NCBI GenBank assembly: GCA_018266895.1
Contig: JAFDZQ010000017.1
Coordinates: forward strand, 26,992 to 90,991
Length of the DNA: 64,000 nucleotides
Direction of reading: 5' to 3'
From: Bacteroidota bacterium
GTDB lineage: Bacteria; Bacteroidota; Ignavibacteria; Tepidaquicellales; Tepidaquicellaceae
Shown here: positions 8,364 to 17,421 of the stretch, in pieces
How positions within the stretch are numbered: position 1 is the stretch's first letter
How the letters are laid out: the number at the start of each line of letters is the position of its first letter
Program-made: the position numbers and the translations under genes
The notes under the pieces: model-generated
Told to the model about the DNA's origin: nothing
The model's input: the letters and a program-made list of their open reading frames with translations, nothing else
Databases searched by the model: none

Positions 8364-8444
8364 ATACCGCCAGAACCGGAAGAACTTAAAGCCGGAGGTC
8401 TTGAAACAAAATTCAGAGAATCTTCAGACAATTGCAAATTATAA
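8364..8444 (+). pseudogene. Possible 26-codon coding remnant
   Basis: Between a stop at 8361 and a stop at 8442 the frame reads PPEPEELKAGGLETKFRESS and a few more residues, a composition unlike the AT-rich intergenic background and more like the end of a real protein. There is no start codon. It may be the tail of a gene lost from the cluster, or chance. Very tentative. Confidence 0.2.
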
Positions 8445-8454
8445 ATTTTAAATC

Positions 8455-8874
8455 ATGGCAAAGAACAAAACTTTAGAAACAAAGGAAAGTGTAAAAGACT
8501 TTATTGCAAAGATATCTGAAGTAAGAAAACGAAAAGACTTTTCTTCAATAACTGATCTGGTAAGTAAACATACGGGCTTAAAACCAAAAATGTGGGGAAC
8601 AAGCATCGTAGGTTTTGGAAGTTATCATTACAAATATGAAAGCGGTCGTGAAGGTGATGCGCCGATGGTAGGAATTGCACCGAGAGCAAGTTCAATAGTT
8701 TTGTATCTTGGATGCGAGCAAGCTGTAAGAGATGATCTGCTCTCGAAATTCGGAAAGTATAAATTAAGCGGAAGCTGTATTCATATTCATAAGCTTGAAG
8801 ACATTGACACAGCAGTATTAATTAAGATGGTTAAAAATTCAATTGAACACAGAAAGAAAGAATATACATGCTGA
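8455..8874 (+). CDS. DUF1801 protein
   Basis: This 139-residue protein is a DUF1801 family member of the longer type: KETKESVKDFI-like N-terminal helix, KPKMWGTSIVGFGSYHYKYESGREGDAP, and FGKYKLSGSCIHIHKLEDID before a C-terminal helix. The GFGSYHYKYESG segment is diagnostic of this subfamily. It is distinct from the 118-residue YdhG-like protein at 7.1 kb and from the YdeI-type protein at 4.1 kb, so the three are not recent duplicates. It is presumably cytosolic, and its biochemical role is unknown. Confidence 0.85.
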   Translation: MAKNKTLETKESVKDFIAKISEVRKRKDFSSITDLVSKHTGLKPKMWGTSIVGFGSYHYKYESGREGDAPMVGIAPRASSIVLYLGCEQAVRDDLLSKFGKYKLSGSCIHIHKLEDIDTAVLIKMVKNSIEHRKKEYTC

Positions 8875-8984
8875 CGAACCGGAATTATAAATTCAGTCAA
8901 ATGCGGAACAAACCAAAAGTAATTTGAATAACTTTTTGTTATAATGTAACTTCTTACTCACTTCAATAAACAAACATCACAAAA

Positions 8985-9500
8985 GTGGCTTTAATAGTTA
9001 AAGCAAAAGAGGAAGATTTTCAGTTACTTGCTGACATCGGCAGAACATCATTCATAGAATCGCACGGAAGCAGCGCTTCTACTGCAGATATAAATGATTA
9101 TGTAAATGAGAAATATAATTGTGATGTGCTTAAAGAAGAAATCAGGAACCCGGAAAATATTTACCATATTATTTTTCATAATAAGCAGCCGGCCGGTTAT
9201 TCTAAAATAATTTTCAATGTCCCTCATTCAAATATTCCGTTGGAAAATGTAACCAAGATGGAAAGGATTTACCTTCTGAAAGAATTTTACAATTTAAAAT
9301 TAGGGTTTGAACTTTTCTCATTCAACATTGAATTATCAAAAAATAACAATCAGGCGGGAATGTGGTTATACGTTTGGAAAGAAAACCACAGGGCTGTCAG
9401 GTTTTATGAAAGGACAGGATTTAAAGTTGTTGGCAGTTACGATTTCAAAATTACTGAAACTCATTCAAACCCAAATCATCAGATGTTTCTGAGGTATTAA
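8985..9500 (+). CDS. GNAT N-acetyltransferase
   Basis: The gene starts at GTG 8985 and encodes 171 residues. It is a GNAT-fold acetyltransferase that transfers the acetyl group of acetyl-CoA to an amine. The C-terminal part is clear: MWLYVWKENHRAVRFYERTGFKVVGS is the usual motif B with the Asn-x-x-Ala-x-x-Phe-Tyr signature. The pyrophosphate-binding loop (normally Q/RxxGxG/A) is replaced by LLKEFYNLKLGFEL, a degenerate form common in Bacteroidota members of this group. A ribosomal-protein or small-molecule amine acceptor is possible but unproven. Confidence 0.82.
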   Translation: MALIVKAKEEDFQLLADIGRTSFIESHGSSASTADINDYVNEKYNCDVLKEEIRNPENIYHIIFHNKQPAGYSKIIFNVPHSNIPLENVTKMERIYLLKEFYNLKLGFELFSFNIELSKNNNQAGMWLYVWKENHRAVRFYERTGFKVVGSYDFKITETHSNPNHQMFLRY

Positions 9501-9602
9501 CAGTCAAAGACTTATTACTGAACTTCTAATATTCTTAATTCACTGCCGTCATATTGATGAATTGAATTTTAGAATTACAATATAAAATATCAAACATAAA
9601 TT

Positions 9603-10409
9603 ATGAATTTTAAACCTGTTGTGAGCAGAATAACAATTTATCCTGTTAAGTCTCTGGATGGTTTATCTCTGCAAAAAGCAGTAATATCGGAAGGCGGATG
9701 TCTATTGCATGACCGGGAATATGCGATCACAGATGAGAAGGGAAATTATATAATCGGGAAAACTAATAAGCTCGTACATTCATTACGCACTTCATTTGAT
9801 CCTGAAATCAGATTTATTTCATTCCGGCAATTTAATGAAACAACACAGGTACATTTTCATTTGCAAAAAGAAAAATCATCAATTGAATCTTATCTGTCTG
9901 ATTTTTTCGGTGTGAAAATTTTGTTTCATCAGAATAGTACAGGACGGTTTTTGGATGTCCCAGATTTAAGCGGAGCAACTGTGATTTCGACTTCGAGTTT
10001 AAAGGAAGTTTCAGGTTGGTTTGATATTATAGATTTGGAAGAAGCAAGAAAGCGTTTCAGAGCAACTGTGGAAATTGAAGGCGTGCCTGCTTTCTGGGAA
10101 GATCATTTGTTTTCTAATGAAGGGAAAAGAATTGAATTTGAAATTGGTGACGTTACTTTATTCGGAATAAGTCCGAGGGCAAGGTGTGTAGTTCCAACCC
10201 GAAATCCTGAAACAGGTGAAGTCATACATGCTTTCACGAAATCATTTGTAAAGCGCCGCGCTTCTACTTTACCCGAATGGTCAACGCTTAATGAATTTGG
10301 TCATTATTATTATTTGTCAGTTGATTGTCTGATTCCTGCTACAGAAATCGGGAAAGTAATTGAAACAGGAGATGAAGTGAAAATCATTGGAGAAAGGGTT
10401 TTTAATTAA
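9603..10409 (+). CDS. MOSC domain protein with MOSC N-terminal barrel
   Basis: This 268-residue protein has an N-terminal MOSC_N domain (ISRITIYPVKSLDGLSLQKA, about residues 8-120) and a C-terminal MOSC domain (about 130-265) with RARCVVPTRNPETGE, which contains the conserved Cys used to bind the molybdenum cofactor or sulfur. The same arrangement is found in YcbX and the mARC proteins, which reduce N-hydroxylated compounds using Moco. It lacks the C-terminal 2Fe-2S ferredoxin domain of YcbX and would need a separate electron donor. No Moco synthesis genes lie nearby. The protein is cytosolic. Confidence 0.88.
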   Translation: MNFKPVVSRITIYPVKSLDGLSLQKAVISEGGCLLHDREYAITDEKGNYIIGKTNKLVHSLRTSFDPEIRFISFRQFNETTQVHFHLQKEKSSIESYLSDFFGVKILFHQNSTGRFLDVPDLSGATVISTSSLKEVSGWFDIIDLEEARKRFRATVEIEGVPAFWEDHLFSNEGKRIEFEIGDVTLFGISPRARCVVPTRNPETGEVIHAFTKSFVKRRASTLPEWSTLNEFGHYYYLSVDCLIPATEIGKVIETGDEVKIIGERVFN

Positions 10410-10492
10410 ATTTAATTTCTGCTTTGATTAAATTTATTCCACGACACTTTCGCAAATCCGCAAATTACTTATTAATTTCATGAAGGTTTTTG

Positions 10493-10500
10493 TAAGTTTG
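10493..10500 (+). promoter_or_regulatory. Candidate Bacteroidota -7 box
   Basis: TAAGTTTG fits the TAnnTTTG -7 consensus and lies 48 nt before the ATG at 10549. A clear TTTG -33 element at the usual spacing is not visible, so the assignment rests on the -7 box alone. Confidence 0.25.
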
Positions 10501-10548
10501 TTGCGGGTAATTAATCCTTATCCGGTATTTTAAAACGGCATCTCGAAA

Positions 10549-11214
10549 ATGAATGACTTCTATAAACAACATAAGTTATTGCAATGGATTGAAGCAATTT
10601 TACTTTTGCTAATAAGCTTATTGCCGGCACTTGTTATCATTGAAATGGCTAACTCCCAACCTTTGTTCTTCATACTTTTTTTGGTTTACGTACCTATTGG
10701 ACAATTTGCAGCAGCCCCATTTTTTACACTTGTGGGTATTTACAAATATTATTCGCCAATGTTACTTGGGTATATGGCAAATGACACCCAAATTGATTTA
10801 CATAGTGGTGTAAGTTTTGATTACATTTTTGTAATGAGGAAATATAAATCAGGAATTGAGTTCAAATACAGGCTGTTAATTTATCATTTGGAAGGTTTGA
10901 TATGCTTAATTAAGCTAATTGAGAATAAAAACATACCTGATACAGTAAATATTACAGGAACATCATATTTTTTCAACAACAGGACATTGAACAAAATGGG
11001 TTTTGAGATTAAGAATCCATCATTTATTTATAGAGTAAATCTATTCCTAAATTTTATTGACTTATTTTGGATGTATTCTCTTTCACAAGGTAAGCTTTCA
11101 ATTCCTAAGATATGGAATGCAAAAAAAGCAAGTATATCAGGAGCTAAATTAGTTGAATCTAAAAAGTTAATTGAAGAACTTTATAACAAAATGAAATCAA
11201 AAAAGACAGGATAA
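10549..11214 (+). CDS. Membrane-anchored protein of unknown function
   Basis: I do not recognise this 221-residue protein. Two strongly hydrophobic segments (about residues 12-31 and 38-62) predict two membrane helices, followed by a soluble part of about 150 residues rich in Lys, Ile and Tyr (for example YYSPMLLGYMANDTQIDLHS). It has no signal-peptidase site, Cys cluster or enzyme motif. The soluble part contains repeated short hydrophobic strands and helices. It stands alone, with 139 bp of non-coding DNA upstream and 117 bp downstream. Confidence 0.65.
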   Translation: MNDFYKQHKLLQWIEAILLLLISLLPALVIIEMANSQPLFFILFLVYVPIGQFAAAPFFTLVGIYKYYSPMLLGYMANDTQIDLHSGVSFDYIFVMRKYKSGIEFKYRLLIYHLEGLICLIKLIENKNIPDTVNITGTSYFFNNRTLNKMGFEIKNPSFIYRVNLFLNFIDLFWMYSLSQGKLSIPKIWNAKKASISGAKLVESKKLIEELYNKMKSKKTG

Positions 11215-11331
11215 TACTGATTTTGCGTCATGGGGTTGACACAACCGGACATTTCTTCAGGAAGCGAATATAAATTAAATATCTTTACTTATTAAACAAG
11301 CATTAACAATTTAAAAATAAATTACATCAAA

Positions 11332-11850
11332 ATGAAAAATGCAGCATTAATATTTTTAGGATTTACATCAATATTTTTCCTGGGTTTCTTTTCCAGGAAT
11401 GTTTTTACAAATCTACCTAATAATAATATTGGAAATAAACAAACAGATAGTATCATTAAAACTAAAACAAAAAGCAAAATGAAATTAGGAGCATTTTCAA
11501 TAAGCTTAAGTGTCAAGGATTTAAACGCTTCAAAACTATTTTATGAAAATCTTGGCTTTACAGTTTTTGCAGGAAGTATGGAAAATAATTATCTCATTAT
11601 GAAAAATGAGAATTCTCTGATCGGAATATTTCATGGAATGTTTGAGAACAATATTCTGACATTCAATCCCGGATGGGACGAAAACGCAAATAACATTGAG
11701 AAGTTTGATGATGTGAGAGAAATTCAACGTCAACTGAAAAGTAATAATGTTAAGTTAACAACTGAAGCAGATGAGAATACGACCGGACCTGCAAGTATAA
11801 TGGTTACTGACCCGGACGGGAATGTTATTCTGATTGATCAGCATCGCTGA
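11332..11850 (+). CDS. VOC/glyoxalase-family protein with N-terminal membrane anchor
   Basis: This 172-residue protein has an N-terminal hydrophobic segment (residues 3-22), a 25-residue Lys/Asn linker, and a complete VOC domain from about residue 50: FSISLSVKDLNASKLFYENLGFTVF, then PASIMVTDPDGNVILIDQHR at the end. The domain has the paired beta-alpha-beta-beta-beta units of glyoxalase, fosfomycin-resistance and extradiol enzymes. A second ATG at 11479 would give a cytosolic domain only; the upstream start gives a signal-anchored, probably periplasmic form. Metal ligands are not all evident, so catalysis is uncertain. Confidence 0.8.
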   Translation: MKNAALIFLGFTSIFFLGFFSRNVFTNLPNNNIGNKQTDSIIKTKTKSKMKLGAFSISLSVKDLNASKLFYENLGFTVFAGSMENNYLIMKNENSLIGIFHGMFENNILTFNPGWDENANNIEKFDDVREIQRQLKSNNVKLTTEADENTTGPASIMVTDPDGNVILIDQHR

Positions 11851-12084
11851 TTGATTTTATTGCCTGAATAACAGTAATGATGAAAGAGATAGATAAAGTT
11901 TTAGTTTTATAAGTTGTTAATTTAGATGAAGAATAAAGTTATTCCTTAACATTTGTATTCATATCTTTATTTATTAAATACAATTCTTTATCCAAGGCAG
12001 AATAATAAAATTCACTTTTTACTTTTTAAAATCATAGCTATTTTTTATTAATAATTTCAGCACTTAATAAATTAAAAAACTATA

Positions 12085-12675
12085 ATGAGAATATTTCTAT
12101 TTATCTTTTCTGTTTTAATTATGTCGTTTACTATGCCGAAGGATAATCCGATTGATCGAATCGGAGTTCCAGGACCGCTGATGTTTAATCAGGTAAGTTA
12201 TAATCTTGCATGGTCAGACAGACCCCGTGATACTTATTACATTCAGGAATATTTACCTGAAGGAGAGAATGTAAACAGCTTCAGTCAAATGCTTACTATT
12301 CATTTATTTGATGTTGACATTTCAATCGAAGATGCTGTAAAGAAGAAAATCAATGAACTTGAGAACAGAATTAAAACTGACGCTACCTGTAATTACGAAG
12401 TATATAAAAGTCCTGATGGCAAAGAGATAATTATAGATTTCACTCTTGAAGAAAGTAAAAATAACGAAATGACAATTGCGGAATTCAACATTTACCGTTA
12501 CAAAAACCTGGAACTTGGCAACAATAAAAACGGATTACTGGTATATTCTTACTCTCAAAGAAGTTATGGTGAGAAAATCACTGATTTTTATAAATCGTTA
12601 AAAGTTTACAGACCTGAATTAATAAGCATGATGTCATCATCGGAATTACCTGTTATCAGCTTGTCAAATGAATAA
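12085..12675 (+). CDS. Exported protein of unknown function
   Basis: This 196-residue protein has an N-terminal signal peptide (MRIFLFIFSVLIMSFTMP) and a mature part with mixed strand and helix character: QVSYNLAWSDRPRDTYYIQEYLPEGENV near the start and IDFTLEESKNNEMTIAEFNIYRY later. I do not recognise a family. The pattern of a secreted protein with regular strands and few Cys resembles periplasmic proteins annotated only as hypothetical. It is followed 44 bp later by the class II amidotransferase gene, with which it may be co-transcribed. Confidence 0.65.
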   Translation: MRIFLFIFSVLIMSFTMPKDNPIDRIGVPGPLMFNQVSYNLAWSDRPRDTYYIQEYLPEGENVNSFSQMLTIHLFDVDISIEDAVKKKINELENRIKTDATCNYEVYKSPDGKEIIIDFTLEESKNNEMTIAEFNIYRYKNLELGNNKNGLLVYSYSQRSYGEKITDFYKSLKVYRPELISMMSSSELPVISLSNE

Positions 12676-12719
12676 ATATAACTCAAGTGATTTTAAAACA
12701 AACTTAAATTAGAATAAAA

Positions 12720-13538
12720 ATGTGCAGATGGCTGGCATACAAAGGAGGTCCGATTTTAATGAGCGAATTGCTCATCAAACCAAAGGACAATCTTATACAT
12801 CAGAGTATTCATGCAAAAGCAATGCGTGTCCCGACCAACGGCGATGGATACGGACTTGGCTGGTATGACAAGCAGCCATATCCGGGCTTGTTCCGGAGTA
12901 TACGTCCTGCATGGAATGACTCTAACCTTCACGATTTGGCTCGACATATAGAATCACCATTATTCCTGTCTCATGTTCGTGCATCATCACTTGCTCCGAT
13001 TCAGGAAACCAATTGCCATCCATTCAGATATAATAAATGGTTGTTTATGCACAACGGGCAGATTGCTCAGTTTGAATTTCTCCGGCAGGCATTACTCGCT
13101 AAGATCTCGCCAGAATATTTTAATGATCTCATGGGTTCTACAGATTCGGAAGTAATGTTTTATCTTGCTCTCACATTCGGACTCGAAGATGATGTTGTAT
13201 CTGCAATAGCCGAAATGGTGCGGGTCGTAAAAGCCGAGGGTAAAAAAGCAGGCGTCACAGGATATTTGTGGATAACTCTTGCAATCTCTGACGGTAAAAG
13301 TCTCTGGGGTTTCAGATACGGTAGTGACGGCAAAGGTCCTACGCTTTACATAAGTCCGAGTATAGAAGAACTTAACCGTCTGAATCCGCATGTTGAAGGA
13401 AAGTTCGGAGACTTCGCCGCATGTCTGGTTTCAGAGCCAATCGGTAATTACCAGAATATCTGGCGGGTTGTTCCCGAGAACTCAGTTGTAATTGTTCAGG
13501 ATCAAAATATTGCCGTGAATACTTTTCAGGTGAAATAA
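12720..13538 (+). CDS. Class II glutamine amidotransferase (EgtC/YafJ type)
   Basis: This 272-residue protein begins MCRWLAYKGGP, so after Met removal Cys2 becomes the N-terminal nucleophile of an Ntn hydrolase. The Arg loop NGDGYGLGWYD, SHVRASSLAPIQETNCHPF and the oxyanion stretch FMHNGQIAQF are all present, as in YafJ and EgtC. These proteins hydrolyse gamma-glutamyl bonds; EgtC acts in ergothioneine synthesis, but no egtB or egtD is in the window, so the role is undetermined. The protein is cytosolic. Length and motif order match the family. Confidence 0.9.
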   Translation: MCRWLAYKGGPILMSELLIKPKDNLIHQSIHAKAMRVPTNGDGYGLGWYDKQPYPGLFRSIRPAWNDSNLHDLARHIESPLFLSHVRASSLAPIQETNCHPFRYNKWLFMHNGQIAQFEFLRQALLAKISPEYFNDLMGSTDSEVMFYLALTFGLEDDVVSAIAEMVRVVKAEGKKAGVTGYLWITLAISDGKSLWGFRYGSDGKGPTLYISPSIEELNRLNPHVEGKFGDFAACLVSEPIGNYQNIWRVVPENSVVIVQDQNIAVNTFQVK

Positions 13539-13580
13539 GTATTAGAAATTCATACATAAAAATTTATTGATACGAATTTT

Positions 13581-15176
13581 GTGAATAACGACAGAAAACA
13601 TTCCGACACAAATGAAATTGAACGAGAATATTCAAAATTCACAACGATTGAGCACAGAAAAAAATACGCTCAATTCTTTACGCCTTTCTCTTTAGCTGAT
13701 TTAATGGCCAAATGGCTAATTGGAAATAAGGATTTAAAAACAGTTTTAGATCCTGCATTTGGATTAGGAGTATTTTCAAGAGCATTGTTGAATCATAATC
13801 ATAATTTAAAGATTATTGGATTTGAAATTGACGAAAACATTTATGAGAAAGCAAAAATTATTTTCAAAAATAATAAGAACATCTCAATTAATCTCAGCGA
13901 CTTTATGCATAATGACTGGGATAATAAATATGATGGTATCATTTGCAATCCTCCATACTTTAATTTTCGTGATTACGACAGTAAGAATATATTAGAAGAA
14001 ATTGGAAAGAGAATTTCCTTTAAACTGAACGGTTTAACAAATCTTTACACATTATTTCTTTTAAAATCTATTTATCAGTTAAATGAAAATGGCAGAGCAG
14101 CATTTATAATACCTTCAGAATTTCTCAATTCAGACTTCGGCAAACTTATTAAGTCTTATTTAATAAAAAGCAAAACTTTACGTCATATAGCTGTTATTAA
14201 CTTCAAAGAGAATGTTTTCAACGATGCCCTTACAACCTCTGCGATAATTCTTTGTGCAAATGATAACAAATCCGGCAAAGTACAATTCAGCAATGTCAGC
14301 AGTAAAAATGATTTTTCAAAAATTGAAAGAGTCATTGAGAGTTATCCCGATTATTTAAGTAATGAACGGACATTCGAATTTAACAATCTGAATCCTGAAC
14401 TAAAATGGCGGGCATATTATCAGGAACAGAATGCTGTTAAATATAAAAACTTAGTACCATTTGGAAATTACGGTAAAGTTTTACGCGGGATTGCTACCGG
14501 TTCAAATGAATTTTTTACTTTTAATCTTTCTAAAGCAAATAAATTCGGAATTGCTAATAAATATTTATTGCCATGTATTTGTAAATCAATTGATTCAAAA
14601 AATTCTTTTTTCACAAATGATGATTTTGAGAAACTTCAGGCAAATGATAAAACAGTATACTTACTTAATGCCGTAAACCCGGATAAATTAGTTAAAAGAT
14701 ATATTGCATCCGGAGAGGAACAGGAAATAGATAAAAAGTATCTTACAGAAAAGAGAAATCCCTGGTATTCCATAGAAAACAGACCTCCATCGCCAATCTG
14801 GGTTTCAGTTTTTAACCGTACCGGACTTCGGTTTGTCCGAAATGAAGCTAACATTTCAAACTTAACAACTTTTCATTGCATTTATCTGAATATGTTTTCT
14901 GCGCCTAAGACAGATTTATTTTTTGCTTATCTGCTAACGGATGTATCAAAACAAATTTTCAATGATAACAGACGCGAGTATGGTAAAGGATTACAGAAAT
15001 TTGAACCTAACGATATAAATAATTCAAAAATGTTAAATCTCGAACTTTTACCATCAGATTCAGAATCAGAAATATTAGAATATTTTAGTTTATATCGTAA
15101 TTCTGTGATTGAAAAAAAACCAGACGAAAGTTTTGTAAATAAAATCAATGACATCTTCATTAAATTCTATACATAA
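13581..15176 (+). CDS. Adenine-specific DNA methyltransferase, orphan
   Basis: GTG 13581 opens a 531-residue N6-adenine methyltransferase. Motif X is around residues 28-45 (KKYAQFFTPFSLADLMAKW), motif I is DPAFGLGVF at 57-65, which binds AdoMet, and motif IV is NPPY at 123-126. The C-terminal half carries a target-recognition region and a FSAPKTDLFFAYLLTD stretch typical of the Eco57I/TaqI-related group. In a restriction-modification system a nuclease gene would lie next to it; neither neighbour is one. It may be a solitary regulator of gene expression or protection, or the survivor of a decayed system. Confidence 0.88.
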   Translation: MNNDRKHSDTNEIEREYSKFTTIEHRKKYAQFFTPFSLADLMAKWLIGNKDLKTVLDPAFGLGVFSRALLNHNHNLKIIGFEIDENIYEKAKIIFKNNKNISINLSDFMHNDWDNKYDGIICNPPYFNFRDYDSKNILEEIGKRISFKLNGLTNLYTLFLLKSIYQLNENGRAAFIIPSEFLNSDFGKLIKSYLIKSKTLRHIAVINFKENVFNDALTTSAIILCANDNKSGKVQFSNVSSKNDFSKIERVIESYPDYLSNERTFEFNNLNPELKWRAYYQEQNAVKYKNLVPFGNYGKVLRGIATGSNEFFTFNLSKANKFGIANKYLLPCICKSIDSKNSFFTNDDFEKLQANDKTVYLLNAVNPDKLVKRYIASGEEQEIDKKYLTEKRNPWYSIENRPPSPIWVSVFNRTGLRFVRNEANISNLTTFHCIYLNMFSAPKTDLFFAYLLTDVSKQIFNDNRREYGKGLQKFEPNDINNSKMLNLELLPSDSESEILEYFSLYRNSVIEKKPDESFVNKINDIFIKFYT

Positions 15177-15452
15177 TCCGCATCAGCGCAGTCAGAATAA
15201 TTTACTATACCTTCAATATGGATTCAGATGAAATACTTATTTATTAACAAATGAAGAAACTGAACTTTAGTAACTAAGTTTCAGGAATTTTCAATTGAAT
15301 CAATACATTTTGTTTCATCTAAAGAATCTTCTTTATTACATCAAACAGACAGATCTTAAAATGTCAGAATATCTTTTGAAAATATATTTTTCCTAATCTG
15401 TAACATTTTCAAACTCTCTGTATCTAAATGACAAACAATAAAATAAAACATT

Positions 15453-16301
15453 ATGAAAAAGTTTGTCAGTTTTACAATCGTAATAATATTTTTTGCTTTA
15501 ACAATAAATGCTTACTGTCAGGATAACAACTTTCCTTTTGAAGTAAAAAAGACAGGAGAAGGAAAACAGTCATTGATATTTATTCCGGGATTTTCATGTT
15601 CCGGAGAAGTCTGGAATGAAACAACTTCTGTATTTGAAAAAGATTACACCTGCTATGTCCTGACAATGGCGGGATTTGCAGGAGTTCCTCCTCAGTCTGA
15701 TCCAACGTTTCAAAGCTGGGAAAAAGGAATTGCATACTTTATTGAACAATTCAAAATTGAAAAGCCGGTAATAATCGGACACAGTATGGGCGGCGGACTG
15801 GCGATGGCTATAGCTGCTGACTACCCGCGGCTTATTTCTAAAATTGTTGTGGTAGATGCATTGCCTTGCTTAGCCGCATTAATGGATAATTCATTTAAGT
15901 CAAAAGACACTAATGATTGCAGCGCAATTATTTCACAAATTACATCCGCAACAAACGAAGAGTTTTATCAAATGCAAAAGAAGTCTGTTCCGCAAATGCT
16001 TGCGGATACTTCAAAGCAAACTCTTGTAGTTGACTGGTCAGTAAAGTCTGACCGAAAGACACTTGCAGAAATGTATTGCGACTTTTCAAATACAGACTTA
16101 AGAGAAAAGACAGCTTTGATAGAATGCCCGGCTTTAGTTTTGCTGGAATCATATTTTGTAAATTTCAAGCCGGCTTTAAATGAGCAGTTCAAAAACTTAA
16201 AAACAGCTAACATACAATATGCTACAAAAGGACTTCACTTTATTATGTATGATGATACAGAATGGTTTATTGAGCAACTAATCAGTTTTGTTAAACAATA
16301 A
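15453..16301 (+). CDS. Exported alpha/beta hydrolase
   Basis: This 282-residue protein has a signal peptide (residues 1-23) and an alpha/beta-hydrolase fold. The oxyanion region is FIPGFSCSG, the nucleophile elbow GHSMGGG (Ser about residue 110), and the catalytic His is in GLHFIMYDD near the C-terminus; an Asp from the VVVDALP strand or later would complete the triad. It is a periplasmic or secreted esterase, lipase or peptidase of undefined substrate. The stop is 6 bp before the sigma-factor ATG, so the gene may be expressed with the sigma operon. Confidence 0.85.
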   Translation: MKKFVSFTIVIIFFALTINAYCQDNNFPFEVKKTGEGKQSLIFIPGFSCSGEVWNETTSVFEKDYTCYVLTMAGFAGVPPQSDPTFQSWEKGIAYFIEQFKIEKPVIIGHSMGGGLAMAIAADYPRLISKIVVVDALPCLAALMDNSFKSKDTNDCSAIISQITSATNEEFYQMQKKSVPQMLADTSKQTLVVDWSVKSDRKTLAEMYCDFSNTDLREKTALIECPALVLLESYFVNFKPALNEQFKNLKTANIQYATKGLHFIMYDDTEWFIEQLISFVKQ

Positions 16302-16307
16302 CACAGA

Positions 16308-16778
16308 ATGATTTTTGAAGATATTTACAAAGCATACTGGCTAAAAATATTCCGCTTATGCATGGGTTATATGAACGACAGGGATTCGGCAAAAGATTTA
16401 GCTCAGGAAACATTTATCACAGTTTGGCAGAAACTTCCGGATTTCAGAAACGAATCGTCTATCGGAACCTGGGTTTTCAGAATAGCATCCAATCATTGCC
16501 TTCGGCAGATTGAGAAGCAAAACAGAATGCCCAAAACTCAGTTACCGGCAGAGATTGAAGATGTTATTCATCACGGGAATGAAGATAAAATGGAATTCTT
16601 ATACAAGTGTATTTCTGAGCTTCCTGAGTCAGAGCGAATCATCATCTCACTGGAGTTAGAGGACTTAAAGCAAGCTGAGATAGCCGATATAACAGGAATA
16701 TCAGAGTCGAATGTTCGTGTAAAAATTCACAGAATCAAAGAAAAGCTAACTAAAAAATTTAATAACTATGAACAATAA
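16308..16778 (+). CDS. ECF-type RNA polymerase sigma factor
   Basis: This 156-residue protein is a complete extracytoplasmic-function sigma-70 factor. Region 2 contains YMNDRDSAKDLAQETFITVW, and region 4 contains the helix-turn-helix LKQAEIADITGISESNVRVKIHR. Region 3 is absent, as in ECF sigmas. The downstream gene overlaps by 11 bp (16768-16778) and encodes a membrane protein, the usual place for an anti-sigma factor. The neighbours (hydrolase before, acetyltransferase and ABC exporter after) are the most likely regulon. The sensed stress is unknown. Confidence 0.9.
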   Translation: MIFEDIYKAYWLKIFRLCMGYMNDRDSAKDLAQETFITVWQKLPDFRNESSIGTWVFRIASNHCLRQIEKQNRMPKTQLPAEIEDVIHHGNEDKMEFLYKCISELPESERIIISLELEDLKQAEIADITGISESNVRVKIHRIKEKLTKKFNNYEQ

Positions 16779-17364
16779 CATAGACCTGAAAGGCTTGTGG
16801 AATAAACAGGAAGCTGATATTCCTGATACAAAAGAATTATTTGAAAAAATTAATGCATACAAAAAAAGAAGCTTTGGAAAAATAATATTTACAAATACAC
16901 TTTTAATTTTAACTTCTGCTTTCATTATTTTTATCTGGTATTATTACCAGCCGGAAATGATCAGTTCAAAACTCGGAATAGTGTTAATAATTTTAGCAAT
17001 GGCGATATTTGTATTCGTTTTAAATCAGACTCTGCCATTATTGACTAAAGTTGATTTTGATTTAGACATCAGAGAATCTTTAAAACAGCTCTTCAGGTAC
17101 AGGGAGAAACAAATATTTCTTCAGACTACTATGCTAAATATTTATTTTATTCTTTTATCTGCCGGTATTTGTTTATACATGTTTGAGTACGCTTTAAAAA
17201 TGACTTTTTTATTGGCAGCCATTTCATATTTTACAACACTCATGTGGATTGCTTTTAACTGGTTTTATCTCAGACCAAGACAAATAAAGAAGCAGCGGGC
17301 TAAGACGGATGAATTAATACTCAAACTGGAAATGTTAAACAGGCAGATTTCAGAGAATGATTAA
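16768..17364 (+). CDS. Membrane protein, candidate anti-sigma factor
   Basis: This 198-residue protein overlaps the sigma gene by 11 bp. Residues 1-35 are soluble and acidic/polar (NNIDLKGLWNKQEADIPDTK) and could bind the sigma factor; four hydrophobic segments follow at about 37-57, 66-86, 116-136 and 141-161, ending in a basic C-terminus. The zinc-binding HxxxCxxC of ZAS anti-sigmas is missing. The role is inferred from position and topology; no homology is claimed. Confidence 0.6.
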   Translation: MNNNIDLKGLWNKQEADIPDTKELFEKINAYKKRSFGKIIFTNTLLILTSAFIIFIWYYYQPEMISSKLGIVLIILAMAIFVFVLNQTLPLLTKVDFDLDIRESLKQLFRYREKQIFLQTTMLNIYFILLSAGICLYMFEYALKMTFLLAAISYFTTLMWIAFNWFYLRPRQIKKQRAKTDELILKLEMLNRQISEND

Positions 17365-17421
17365 ATAACTTCTTCACAAAACTGACTGATAAATATATTT
17401 TTAACAATTAACACATAAAAT

